DNA from: Pigmentiphaga daeguensis
GTDB lineage: Bacteria; Pseudomonadota; Gammaproteobacteria; Burkholderiales; Burkholderiaceae_B
NCBI RefSeq assembly: GCF_039523035.1
Contig: NZ_BAAAEN010000004.1
Coordinates: forward strand, 124,001 to 188,000
Direction of reading: 5' to 3'
Length of the DNA stretch: 64,000 nucleotides
The translations under genes and the position numbers were made by a program. Positions 9,042 through 16,715 of this stretch are shown here, piece by piece. The notes under the pieces are model-generated. The model searched no databases. It saw only the letters and a list, made by a program, of their open reading frames with translations, and was not told where the DNA came from. Each line of letters opens with the position of its first letter. The stretch's first letter is position 1.

Positions 9042-10652
9042 TCAGTACACGTCGCGCCGATAGCGGCCCTGTTCGGCCAATTCGTCCAGGCGATCGCGGC
9101 CCAGGATGCGTTCGAGTTCGGCCGCGACACCCGCCGCCATGCCTTGCAGGCTGCCGCAGACGTAGATCGCGGCGTCATCGTCCACCCACGCCCGCAGTTC
9201 GCCTGCCGCGGCGGGCAGGCAGTCCTGCACGTAGCGCGGCCAGCCGGCCGTGCGCGAGAACGCCAGATCCAGCCGCTCGAGCACGCCCTGCTCGCGCCAC
9301 GCCTGGATTTCGTCGCGATGGAAAAAGTCGTGCTCCGGCGTGCGTTCTCCGAACAGCAGCCAGTTGCGATGCGCCCCGGCGGCGGCGCGCGCCTTCAGGT
9401 GCGCGCGCAAGCCCGCCATGCCCGTGCCGTTGCCGATCAGGATCAACGGCCGCCCAGGCGCAGGCGGACGAAAGCCGCCATTGCGCCGCAGCCGTACGTC
9501 CACCTTGCCGCCCACGCGGACATGCCGGGTCAGCCATCCCGACCCCAGTCCCAGCCGGCCGTCGGGATACCGCATCTGCCGCACCAGGAGCTCCAGGCGG
9601 CCATCGGCCGGCAGCGAGGCGATCGAATACTCGCGATGGGGGATGCGCGGCAGCGCCTCCAGCAGCGCCGGGGCCGGCAAGCCGCGCAGCGCGGCGCGTC
9701 CGGCCTCGTCATGGGGCAGCACCCGTGCCGCCAGCGCATCGCCCAGCGATTGCCCGCCGTCCACCCCCATGGCGCCATCCAGGCCCAGCGCGGCCAGCAG
9801 CGACGCGACGTCATCGGGAGCATTGCGCGGCCCGATCTCGGCGATGTCGCCGGCCTCCCAGTCGGCCGGGGATGCATCCGCGGCCACCAGGGCCAGGTGA
9901 TAGGCGGGGCCGCCGGGACTGCCGTCGTTCAGCAATCGGCGCTCGGCCAGCGTCCAGGCCCGGTAGCTGGGCGCAGCCCAGTCTTCCATTTCCGCGCTCG
10001 CGCCCAGCACGTTCAGGTAGTGCTGCCAGTGGCGCAACGCACCCTCGTCGCCATCGTCCACCAGGATAGGATCGAACATGGGCTCGGCGCCCTGCCGGTG
10101 CAGCCAGTTCGCCAGCGACTGGCCGAAGGCGCAATAGCGCTGGTAGCTGCTGTCGCCCAGGGCCAGCACGCCGTAGCTCATGCCGTGCAGGGCCAGTTCG
10201 CCGGCCAGCGTCTTGCGCGCGAAGCCGGCGACGCTGTCCGGGGCATCGCCCTCGCCCGTCGTGCTGACCACGAACAGGGCCTGGCGGAAACGCTGCAGGG
10301 CCGAACCGCCCATCTCCGCCAGGTTGGCCAGATGCACGGGCAATCCGGCGGCCTGGAGCGCCTGCGCGCTGCGCCGCGCGATCTGCTCGGCGAAGCCCGT
10401 CTGGCTGGCATAGGCCACCAGCAGCGCATCGGCCGCGATCGGGCCGCCGGACGGAGACGCCGCGGCGCGCCATGCCAGCGCGGTCCATACGCAGAACGCC
10501 ACATAGCAGGCGACTACCAGTCCCCCTGCCACGGCGCGGTGCGCCGCCGGCGACAGCGGCAGCACGGCGGCCACCAGGACCAGGGCCGCCAGCAGCAACA
10601 ACACCGCCACGCCCGCCCGGCGCGCGGATGCCGCGCGAGATTCGTCGTTCAT
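9042..10652 (-). CDS. Membrane-anchored flavodoxin/NAD(P)H flavoreductase (sulfite-reductase-flavoprotein-like)
   Basis: A 536-residue diflavin reductase. Two membrane segments (about residues 13-32 and 41-62) precede a flavodoxin domain starting at LLVAYASQTGFAEQIARR (about 78-95) with the FMN loops VVSTTGEGDAPDS and LALGDSSYQRYCAFG. A ferredoxin-NADP reductase-type module follows, with FAD motif REYSIASLP and nucleotide-binding motifs LILIGNGTGMAGL and YVCGSLQGMA. It would oxidise NAD(P)H in the cytoplasm and feed electrons to a membrane partner. The ATG at 10652 overlaps the apbE stop by 4 bp (ATGA). It is the last gene of the PepSY-DUF2271-DUF4198-ApbE operon, which suggests it is the cytosolic electron source (inference). 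It lacks the extra domain needed for assimilatory sulfite reductase. Confidence 0.88.
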   Translation of the reverse strand: MNDESRAASARRAGVAVLLLLAALVLVAAVLPLSPAAHRAVAGGLVVACYVAFCVWTALAWRAAASPSGGPIAADALLVAYASQTGFAEQIARRSAQALQAAGLPVHLANLAEMGGSALQRFRQALFVVSTTGEGDAPDSVAGFARKTLAGELALHGMSYGVLALGDSSYQRYCAFGQSLANWLHRQGAEPMFDPILVDDGDEGALRHWQHYLNVLGASAEMEDWAAPSYRAWTLAERRLLNDGSPGGPAYHLALVAADASPADWEAGDIAEIGPRNAPDDVASLLAALGLDGAMGVDGGQSLGDALAARVLPHDEAGRAALRGLPAPALLEALPRIPHREYSIASLPADGRLELLVRQMRYPDGRLGLGSGWLTRHVRVGGKVDVRLRRNGGFRPPAPGRPLILIGNGTGMAGLRAHLKARAAAGAHRNWLLFGERTPEHDFFHRDEIQAWREQGVLERLDLAFSRTAGWPRYVQDCLPAAAGELRAWVDDDAAIYVCGSLQGMAAGVAAELERILGRDRLDELAEQGRYRRDVY

Positions 10653-11647
10653 TCCATCATCGCCGCGAAATTGGGCGTCATCGTTTCCCGGTACCCCTGG
10701 GCGGTGCGCTGTACGAACTGCGCCGCCAGCCCGCGACGCGCCGCCCAGCGCAGCCCCTCGTCCGGCCCCATCACCGTCAGCGCCGTCGCCAGCGCATCGG
10801 CGGCCATGCACTCGGGGTGCAGGACCGTGACCGAGACGACGCCGTTGCCGATGGGCGCGCCGGTGCGCGGGTCCAGGGTATGGCTGTACATGCCCTGCCC
10901 ATCGGAGACATGGCGCCGGTAGTCGCCCGAGGTGGCAACCGCCAGGCCCTCCAGGGCCACCAGCGTCGGCGGCACGGACGACTCGCCGTTCGCATCCCAG
11001 GCCCGGTCCAGCTCCACCCACCAGGGCGTACCGTCCGGCTTCACCCCGTGGCCGGCCAGCTCGCCGCCTATCTCCACCAGATAGCCCGCCACGCCGGCGC
11101 GCCGCAGGCAGCGGGCCACGGCGTCGACCGCGTAGCCCTTGGCGATGCCGGACAGGTCCACATGGGCCCCGCCTGGTTGCCGCGCACGGCGGCCCGCCAC
11201 GTCCAGTTCGATCCGCTCCCAGCCCACGCGCCCACGCACGGCCTCGATCTCGGCCGCAGACGGCCGGGCGCGCGGCCCCTGCGGCCCGAACCCCCACAGG
11301 TCGACCAGCGGCCCCACCGTAGGATCGTAGGCGCCCCCGCTTTCGCGGGCCACGCTCAGCGCCTGCTCCAGCACCACGAACAAGGCATCGGGCAAGACGT
11401 GCCAACTCCCCGCCGGCGCGGCATTGAAGCGGCTCAGGTCCGTATCGTCCCGCCAGTTGCTCATCTCGTCGATGACCCCGTCCAGCGTCGCCCGCACCCG
11501 CTCGTCCAGGTCCGGCGGCACCCCGCCATCATCCACCAGCCTGACCGACCAGCTCGTCCCCATCGTCGGGCCGCCCATGGAAACCACCCGAGCCCCGCTC
11601 CCATAGCCCCGCCGCGCCTGCTCCGACACCGCCAGCGGCACGAGCAC
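10649..11647 (-). CDS. apbE: FAD:protein FMN transferase (ApbE family)
   Basis: ApbE enzymes use FAD and Mg2+ to attach FMN covalently to Ser/Thr of partner proteins. The family blocks are all present: GGPTMGTSWSV near the N-terminus, GGAYDPTVGPLVDLWGFG, VDLSGIAKGYAVDAV, SHTLDPRTGAPI and the metal-binding ADALATALTVMG. The start is uncertain. GTG at 11647 has a GGAGG five bases upstream and gives 332 residues but no clear signal peptide. A TTG at 11719 gives 356 residues beginning LGCGSG, which looks like a lipobox without its signal helix. The DNA just upstream (11648-11813) is repeat-derived, so the original N-terminus may have been altered. The likely substrate is the DUF2271 protein of the same operon. 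Confidence 0.9.
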   Translation of the reverse strand: MLVPLAVSEQARRGYGSGARVVSMGGPTMGTSWSVRLVDDGGVPPDLDERVRATLDGVIDEMSNWRDDTDLSRFNAAPAGSWHVLPDALFVVLEQALSVARESGGAYDPTVGPLVDLWGFGPQGPRARPSAAEIEAVRGRVGWERIELDVAGRRARQPGGAHVDLSGIAKGYAVDAVARCLRRAGVAGYLVEIGGELAGHGVKPDGTPWWVELDRAWDANGESSVPPTLVALEGLAVATSGDYRRHVSDGQGMYSHTLDPRTGAPIGNGVVSVTVLHPECMAADALATALTVMGPDEGLRWAARRGLAAQFVQRTAQGYRETMTPNFAAMME

Positions 11648-11650
11648 TCG

Positions 11651-11675
11651 CCCCTCCCTACGCCCTTCGGGCTCG
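11651..11675 (-). repeat. Partial copy of dispersed G-run repeat (inverted relative to 11748-11812)
   Basis: On the minus strand this reads as a cccgaagggcgtaggg core, the same core as in the fuller copy at 11748-11812 but in the opposite orientation. The two form an inverted repeat of about 160 bp total span between the DUF4198 gene and apbE, right at the likely apbE ribosome-binding site. Confidence 0.5.
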
Positions 11676-11747
11676 TTACCATGGCCGGCAGCCAGCGAAG
11701 CACCGCTGCCACAACCCAAGATAGCGGCACCAGGCCCAGGATGCGGT

Positions 11748-11812
11748 GGATCCGGCTCCGCCGGTCTACCCGCATCGCCCCCTGGGGGGCGCCCGAAGGG
11801 CGTACGGGGGGG
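11748..11812 (+). repeat. Dispersed intergenic repeat, copy A
   Basis: The copy runs from ggatccggctccgccggt through cgccccctggggggcg to cccgaagggcgtac and a run of seven G. The same modules in the same order appear at 35050-35114 on the minus strand (copy B), and the last part recurs at 22587-22610. It abuts the stop of the DUF4198 gene. The ccccctgggggg palindrome could form a hairpin, so it might act in transcript processing; that is inference. Confidence 0.65.
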
Positions 11813-11813
11813 C

Positions 11814-12623
11814 TTATTCAGGCAAGACCTCGAACGTCGCGATGTAGGTCGACCGGCGCTCCTTCGCCTTGTCGAAGGTGGTCTTGTCGTCCTTGGTCTC
11901 GGCTTCCAGCCAGTACATGCCGGGCTCGGGCCAGGTCACCGTGAACTTGCCGTCGGCATCGGTGCGCGTCTTCATTTCATGCAACTGGTCGCGGTAGCGG
12001 ATCCCGCCCGGCACGATGGACACTTCTATGCCGGCCGCGGGCTTGCCATCGAGCAGCAGCCGGAAACTGGCTTCTTCCTTGGCGAACAAATCGTTCGGAT
12101 GGGTGATGGGCGCCAGTTCCAGCCCCTGTCCGGTGGGCTTGAGCACCGTGTCGGTCGGCTTGCCCACCGTCACGAAGGTCTCCAGGCGGCTGTTGGCCTG
12201 CGTGACCCGCAGGTCCTGGGCGTCGGCCGGCACCTCTTGCGCGAACTTCTCGGCCGTGCCGCGCCAGCGCTTGTTCTTGCCGTTTTCCTTGTACGACGCG
12301 AACACGCCGTTGTTGACCACCGCCATCTTGTAGGTGCCGGCCTGGGTCAGGCGCACGTCGAAGGTGCTGCGATAGCGGCCCGTGGACTGGTTCTCGGCCT
12401 TGGCCGCGGTGCCGTCGGGAGCGGTCACCGACAGGTTGTTCAGTTGCAGCGGAAAGTGCTCGAAGTAGAAGAGGTCGTTGGACACGGCGGCGTCCACCGT
12501 CACCCACGGATCCGCGCCCGACAGCACCGTGGCCGAGGGCAGCATCCACATGCGGTGCGCCTGGGCCGACAGGGGCAGGCTGAACGCCAGGGCCAGCGCG
12601 GCCCACTTGAGAGACATCTTCAT
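11814..12623 (-). CDS. Periplasmic DUF4198-family protein
   Basis: A 269-residue exported protein with a clear signal peptide (MKMSLKWAALALAFSLPLSA, cleaved before HRMW). The mature start AHRMWMLPS and the later FAKEEASFRLLLDGKPAAG, RTDADGKFTVTWPEPGMYWLEA blocks are typical of DUF4198, a beta-sandwich family often encoded with metal or iron uptake genes. It starts at ATG 12623 behind GAGGA. It is the third gene of the Fur-box operon. A role as a periplasmic partner or ligand-binding accessory to the DUF2271/PepSY proteins is inferred from context; no enzymatic residue can be assigned. Confidence 0.85.
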   Translation of the reverse strand: MKMSLKWAALALAFSLPLSAQAHRMWMLPSATVLSGADPWVTVDAAVSNDLFYFEHFPLQLNNLSVTAPDGTAAKAENQSTGRYRSTFDVRLTQAGTYKMAVVNNGVFASYKENGKNKRWRGTAEKFAQEVPADAQDLRVTQANSRLETFVTVGKPTDTVLKPTGQGLELAPITHPNDLFAKEEASFRLLLDGKPAAGIEVSIVPGGIRYRDQLHEMKTRTDADGKFTVTWPEPGMYWLEAETKDDKTTFDKAKERRSTYIATFEVLPE

Positions 12624-12654
12624 GTTCTTTTCCTCGGAAGGGGTTGCTAGGGAA

Positions 12655-13167
12655 TCAGGGTTTGGTTTCCAGCGCGACGCGACCCAGCTCGTGCTGGCCA
12701 CGCGCCTCGCCCTTCTCGGGCGCGCGCGGCGGCCACTGGAACGGGATGCGCAGCAACTCGCGGCCGCCGACCTCGCGCGCGGCTTCGACCACCAGCTCGT
12801 ACTTGCCTTCGGCCAGCTTGCCCAGCGGCGCCTTGCCGTCGCTGAACGCCAGTTGATGCTCGCCCACGGGCCGCGTGGCGCCGCTGATGCCGTCGGCGGG
12901 CATGGTCAGTTCGCGGCCGGTGCGGCGCCACCACTGGCGCATGTCCTTGAGCCACTTCGTGCCTTCGTCGTTCTTGAGCTTGACGTCGTACCAGACCGCC
13001 AGGTTGGCGGCGACCTTCTGGTCCGGCCCCTCCACCCACACCGCCACGTACGGACGGTGGTACTCGGCCACGTTCAGCCGGGGGATCTCGATCCTTACCG
13101 CCAGGTCGGCGGCCTGGGCCTGCCCGACCATCAGGCCGGTGACGGCCACCGGGATCAATGTACGCAT
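12655..13167 (-). CDS. Periplasmic DUF2271 protein with ApbE flavinylation motif
   Basis: A 170-residue exported protein: signal peptide MRTLIPVAVTGLMVGQAQA, then a small beta domain with HRPYVAVWVEGPDQ, YDVKLKNDEGTKWLKDM and WWRRTGRE, characteristic of DUF2271. Residues 92-98 read DGISGAT, matching the ApbE target consensus D-x-x-(S/T)-G-A-(T/S), in which the last Thr/Ser receives FMN. The protein is therefore probably a covalent flavoprotein in the periplasm. An ApbE gene lies two genes downstream. The protein would take electrons from the PepSY membrane protein encoded just upstream (14 bp gap). The acceptor is unknown; ferric iron or a ferric siderophore is the leading guess given the Fur box. 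Confidence 0.87.
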   Translation of the reverse strand: MRTLIPVAVTGLMVGQAQAADLAVRIEIPRLNVAEYHRPYVAVWVEGPDQKVAANLAVWYDVKLKNDEGTKWLKDMRQWWRRTGRELTMPADGISGATRPVGEHQLAFSDGKAPLGKLAEGKYELVVEAAREVGGRELLRIPFQWPPRAPEKGEARGQHELGRVALETKP

Positions 13168-13180
13168 AGCCAGAACCTCT

Positions 13181-13819
13181 TCAATGAATGAATACGAATG
13201 CCAGGAACAGCGGCACGGCCACGCCCAGCGCCACCATGGGCCAGGTGACGGGCCGGTTGCGCGAATGGATCTGCAGCAGGAAGAAACCGGTCACGCAGAA
13301 CACCAGACAGGCGACCGCGAAAATATCCAGGAACCACTTCCAGGCCTCGCCCGTGTTGCGGCCCTTGTGCAGGTCGTTGAAATACGAGATCCAGCCGCGG
13401 TCGGTGCTCTCGTACTTCACCGCGCCGTCGGGCAGCTCGACGCTCAGCCAGGCGTCGCCACCGGGGCGTGGCAGGGAAACATAGATCTCGTCGGACGACC
13501 ATTCGGCCAGCTGGTCGCCGATCGCCACGGACAACTGGTCTTCCAGCCATTGCCGCAGCGCCGGCGGCAATGGCGCCTTGTCGGCCCCGCCTTCAGGCGC
13601 CAGCGCGCGCGCCAGTTCGGCCGGCACCTGCGCTTCCTTCGAGACGACGCGCGGATGGGCTTCGATCTGGGAGGCGTGGTTCAGCGTGATGCCGGTGGCG
13701 GCGAACAGCAGCATGCCGACGAGACAGATCGCCGAGCTGATCCAGTGCCATTGATGCAGATGCTTCAACCAGAATGAGCGACGCTTCTGCTCCAGGAAGC
13801 GATCCGACTGTTTGTCCAT
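13181..13819 (-). CDS. PepSY-associated transmembrane protein
   Basis: A 212-residue inner-membrane protein. A basic, His-rich N-terminus (KHLHQWHW) leads into a helix at about residues 27-46 ending ATGITLNHAS. A periplasmic PepSY-like region follows at about 50-160 (WLSVELPDGAVKYE, WISYFNDLHKGRNTGEAWKWF), then two helices at about 163-185 and 190-211. The NDLHKG-(R/N)-TG motif is typical of PepSY_TM proteins; the His residues flanking the helices are potential haem ligands (inference). It is the first gene of the operon, 41 bp from the near edge of a Fur box. Related proteins serve as membrane electron carriers in ferric or ferrisiderophore reduction. Confidence 0.88.
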   Translation of the reverse strand: MDKQSDRFLEQKRRSFWLKHLHQWHWISSAICLVGMLLFAATGITLNHASQIEAHPRVVSKEAQVPAELARALAPEGGADKAPLPPALRQWLEDQLSVAIGDQLAEWSSDEIYVSLPRPGGDAWLSVELPDGAVKYESTDRGWISYFNDLHKGRNTGEAWKWFLDIFAVACLVFCVTGFFLLQIHSRNRPVTWPMVALGVAVPLFLAFVFIH

Positions 13820-13860
13820 ACGGCGGTGCGCGGCACTGCATGCTTGAGATGATTAAGATC

Positions 13861-13879
13861 AATAATGATAACAATTCTC
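13861..13879. promoter_or_regulatory. Fur box upstream of the PepSY-flavin operon
   Basis: The 19-mer aataatgataacaattctc matches the classical Fur consensus (gataatgataatcattatc) at 15 of 19 positions, in an AT-rich island within GC-rich DNA. It lies 42-60 bp upstream of the PepSY start at 13819, where it could overlap the promoter. This predicts repression by Fur when iron is plentiful. The dodecin gene on the other side ends at 13949 and is transcribed toward the box, so the box is unlikely to serve it. Confidence 0.8.
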
Positions 13880-13948
13880 AAGCACTGTAGCCAGCACCGG
13901 GCCGGCGCGCAGGCGGCGGCCTCCCGCCGCCGCCCTTGCCTCGGGAGC

Positions 13949-14164
13949 CTACTTCGAGTCCTCCAGGCGCACCCCCACCTTCAGGCCCACCTGCCAGTGC
14001 GCGATCTTGCCGTCCTCGATGTGGCCCCGCACCTGGGTGACCTCGAACCATGCCAGATGGCGCATCGTCCGGGCCGCGCGATCGATCGCGTTGCGGATCG
14101 CGTCGTCGCTGGACTTCGTCGAGGACCCGACCAATTCGAGCTGCTTGTACACGTGTTCCGACAT
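13949..14164 (-). CDS. Dodecin family flavin-binding protein
   Basis: A 71-residue dodecin. The sequence opens MSEHVYKQLELVGSSTKS and ends HWQVGLKVGVRLEDSK, with the conserved AIRNAIDRAARTMRHLAWFEV helix-strand and Trp residues (W44 and W62) of which one normally stacks on flavin. Dodecins form hollow 12-mers that store or buffer FMN, riboflavin or related compounds in the cytoplasm. The start at 14164 follows AGGAG at six bases. It lies just upstream of the Fur-box operon on the same strand, 130 bp away, and may help supply flavin; this is inference from position. Confidence 0.92.
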   Translation of the reverse strand: MSEHVYKQLELVGSSTKSSDDAIRNAIDRAARTMRHLAWFEVTQVRGHIEDGKIAHWQVGLKVGVRLEDSK

Positions 14165-14264
14165 CGTCGTCTCCTGGTTGCCTGGGATGCCGGCCAGCAA
14201 AGGCCATTCCCGGCGCCGCGCGGCACCGGGAGCCGGCCAGGCCACCTTAGTCCAAGCCGCGGGC

Positions 14265-15725
14265 ATGAATCAAGCTATCCTATGGCACCCGCCCGCCTCC
14301 CGCCCGCCGACCGTGGAACACAGAAAAACGCTGAACATCACCCTTTGGCTCGTCGCCATCGGCCTCTTCATGCAGACGCTGGACACCACCATCGTCAATA
14401 CGGCCCTGCCGGCGATGGCGGCAAGCCTGGGCGAAAGCCCCCTGCGCATGCAATCGGTGGTGATCTCGTATGCGCTGACCATGGCCGTGCTGATCCCCGC
14501 CTCGGGCTGGGTCGCCGACCGCTTCGGCACGCGCAAGGTGTATTTCTCGGCCATCGTCCTTTTCACGCTTGGCTCCGTGCTGTGCGCGGTCTCGCAGAAC
14601 CTCAGCCAGCTCGTCGCTTCACGCGTGGTCCAGGGCGCCGGCGGCGCGATGCTGATGCCGGTGGGCCGGCTGGTCATCCTGCGCAGTTTCCCCCAGGAGC
14701 GCCTGCTGCCCGCGCTGAGCTTCGTCGCCATCCCGGCCATGGTCGGCCCCATGATCGGCCCCGTGCTGGGCGGCTGGCTGTCCGAGCAGTTCTCCTGGCA
14801 CTGGGTGTTTTTGATCAACATCCCGGTCGGCCTGGCCGGCGCGATAGCCACGCGCACCTTCATGATCGACAAGCGCGAGAAGCAGCCGGCCTCCTTCGAC
14901 GGCGTGGGCTACGGACTGCTGGCCTTCGGCATGGCGGCCATCTCGCTCTCGCTGGACGGGTTCTCGGGCCGCGCCACGGGCCACGCTACCGTCGTACTCA
15001 TGCTGGTGTTCGGCCTGATCAGCATCGTCACCTACTGGCTGCGCGCGGGCAGGCAGGCCGCGCCGCTGTTCTCGCCCACCCTCTTCCACATCCATACGTT
15101 CACCATAGGCTTGCTGGGCAACCTGTTCGCGCGCCTGGGCAGCAGCGGCATGCCCTTCCTGCTGCCGCTGCTGCTGCAGGTCAGCCTGGGCTATTCGCCC
15201 ACGCATTCGGGCCTGATGATGCTGCCCGTGGCCGCGGCCGGCATGCTCAGCAAGCGCCTCGCGACCTCGCTCATCACCCGCTACGGCTATCGCCACGTCC
15301 TCGTGGTCAATACGGTGCTGGTCGGCCTGACCATCGTCTCGTTCTCGCTGGTCGATGTCTCGCACCCGGTCTGGACCCAGGTGCTGCTGATGGCCTTCTT
15401 CGGCGCGGTGAACTCGCTGCAGTTCACCGCGATGAACACGCTGACGCTCAAGGATCTGGGCCAGCAAGGCGCCAGCAGCGGCAACAGCATCCTGTCCATG
15501 ATGCAGATGCTGGCGATCAGCCTGAGCGTGACGGTGGCCGGCGGCATCCTGGCCGCGTTCAGCCACCTGGTGGACCATGGCGCGCCCGAGGACGCGCTGG
15601 CCGCCTTCCACGCCACCTTCATCTGCATCGGCCTGCTCACCGCGGCTTCGGCGTGGATCTTCTGGCAACTGTCGCCCGACGTGCCGCGCGAATCCAAGAA
15701 GGATGACTCGCTGGACCTGGGGTAA
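14265..15725 (+). CDS. MFS transporter, DHA2 family (MdtD-like)
   Basis: A 486-residue 14-helix exporter. The N-terminal region GLFMQTLDTTIVNTALPAMA, the SPLRMQSVVISYALTMAVLI block and GWVADRFGTRKVYF closely resemble MdtD/HsrA-type proteins. Helix 5 carries a GPMIGPVLGGWL motif. Start choice is uncertain: ATG at 14265 has a poor ribosome-binding site, and GTG at 14313 would remove 16 residues. It is divergent from dodecin. Multidrug or metabolite export is inferred from family only; it is the second DHA2 gene in 8 kb. Confidence 0.87.
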   Translation: MNQAILWHPPASRPPTVEHRKTLNITLWLVAIGLFMQTLDTTIVNTALPAMAASLGESPLRMQSVVISYALTMAVLIPASGWVADRFGTRKVYFSAIVLFTLGSVLCAVSQNLSQLVASRVVQGAGGAMLMPVGRLVILRSFPQERLLPALSFVAIPAMVGPMIGPVLGGWLSEQFSWHWVFLINIPVGLAGAIATRTFMIDKREKQPASFDGVGYGLLAFGMAAISLSLDGFSGRATGHATVVLMLVFGLISIVTYWLRAGRQAAPLFSPTLFHIHTFTIGLLGNLFARLGSSGMPFLLPLLLQVSLGYSPTHSGLMMLPVAAAGMLSKRLATSLITRYGYRHVLVVNTVLVGLTIVSFSLVDVSHPVWTQVLLMAFFGAVNSLQFTAMNTLTLKDLGQQGASSGNSILSMMQMLAISLSVTVAGGILAAFSHLVDHGAPEDALAAFHATFICIGLLTAASAWIFWQLSPDVPRESKKDDSLDLG

Positions 15726-15776
15726 CGAAGGGCGAAGGCCGCGTCGTATAGAATCGACCCTTTTGCGCGGCCCGCC

Positions 15777-16685
15777 ATGTGGTTCAAGAATCTACAGATC
15801 TATCGCCTTCCCGCCCCCTGGCCCATGACGCCCGAGGGGCTCGATGAACTGCTCCGGCCCCAGGTCTTCGCCCCCGGCTCCAGCCTGGAGCTGCAGACGC
15901 AGGGATGGGCGCCCCCGCTGGAAAACGGCAGCCTGCTGGCCCACGGCGTGAACGGCCAGTTGCTGATCACGCTGCGCACCGAGAAGAAACTGCTCCCGAC
16001 CACCGTCATCAATCAGGTGGCCAAGGCCAAGGCCCAGGAGATCGAAGAGCAGCAAGGCTTCAAGCCGGGCCGCAAGCAGATGAAGGAGATCAAGGAGAAC
16101 GTCAAGGAAACGCTGCTGCCGCGCGCCTTCAGCATCCTGCGCGACACCCGCGCGTGGATAGACACGCGCAACGGCTGGCTGTGCATCGACGCTTCCTCGG
16201 CGGCGCGCTGCGACGAACTGCTGCAGCTCCTGAACCGGGCCATCGACAAATTCCCGCTGGCCAACCTGCACGTGCAGACCTCGCCCGCGGCCGCCATGAC
16301 GGAATGGCTGGCCGGCGGCGAAGCTCCCGCCAATTTCACGATCGACCAGGACACCGAGCTGCGCTCCACCGGCGAAGGCCGCGCCACGGTGCGCTACGTG
16401 CGGCAATCCATCGAGGCCGAGGACGTGCGCCGCCACATCGAGGCCGGCAAGCAGTGCACCCGGCTCGCCATGACCTGGGCCGACCGCATCTCGTTCGTGC
16501 TGAGCGAATCGCTGGCCATCAAGCGCATCGCGCCGCTGGACGTGCTCAAGGAAAACGCCGACGCCCTGGCGCAGAACGACGCCGAACGCTTCGACGCCGA
16601 TTTCACGCTGATGTCGGGCGAACTGGCCAAGTTGATCGCCGACGTGGTCGATGCCCTGGGGGGCGAGGCCCCGTCGATGCGCTGA
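15777..16685 (+). CDS. rdgC: Recombination-associated protein RdgC
   Basis: A 302-residue RdgC: MWFKNLQIYRLPAPW at the start, GRKQMKEIKENVKETLLPRA in the middle and FTIDQDTELRSTGE and ADRISFVLSESLAIKRI in the C-terminal half are family hallmarks. RdgC forms a ring around duplex DNA and limits RecA access; in Neisseria it also affects pilin variation. The length matches the E. coli protein (303 aa). It stands alone between two transporter genes, convergent with the MFS gene that ends at 16716. Confidence 0.95.
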   Translation: MWFKNLQIYRLPAPWPMTPEGLDELLRPQVFAPGSSLELQTQGWAPPLENGSLLAHGVNGQLLITLRTEKKLLPTTVINQVAKAKAQEIEEQQGFKPGRKQMKEIKENVKETLLPRAFSILRDTRAWIDTRNGWLCIDASSAARCDELLQLLNRAIDKFPLANLHVQTSPAAAMTEWLAGGEAPANFTIDQDTELRSTGEGRATVRYVRQSIEAEDVRRHIEAGKQCTRLAMTWADRISFVLSESLAIKRIAPLDVLKENADALAQNDAERFDADFTLMSGELAKLIADVVDALGGEAPSMR

Positions 16686-16715
16686 CGGCCGCGCGGGCAG
16701 CGCGAGCAGCCTGGA

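Noticed and set aside
10653..11405. N-terminal extension of the flavoreductase to 11405
   Set aside because: The extension reads apbE out of frame and has no protein-like pattern; the ATG at 10652 overlaps the apbE stop and starts a membrane anchor.
11461..11775. Small protein with a hydrophobic LVPLSWVVAAVLRWL segment overlapping apbE
   Set aside because: It overlaps apbE in another frame and begins inside the dispersed repeat; it is more likely a by-product or a lost signal sequence than a separate gene.
13912..13931. ggcggcgg/ccgccgcc hairpin after the dodecin gene
   Set aside because: The stem is good but lacks a T-run, and simple GGC repeats make chance pairing likely; not called as a terminator.
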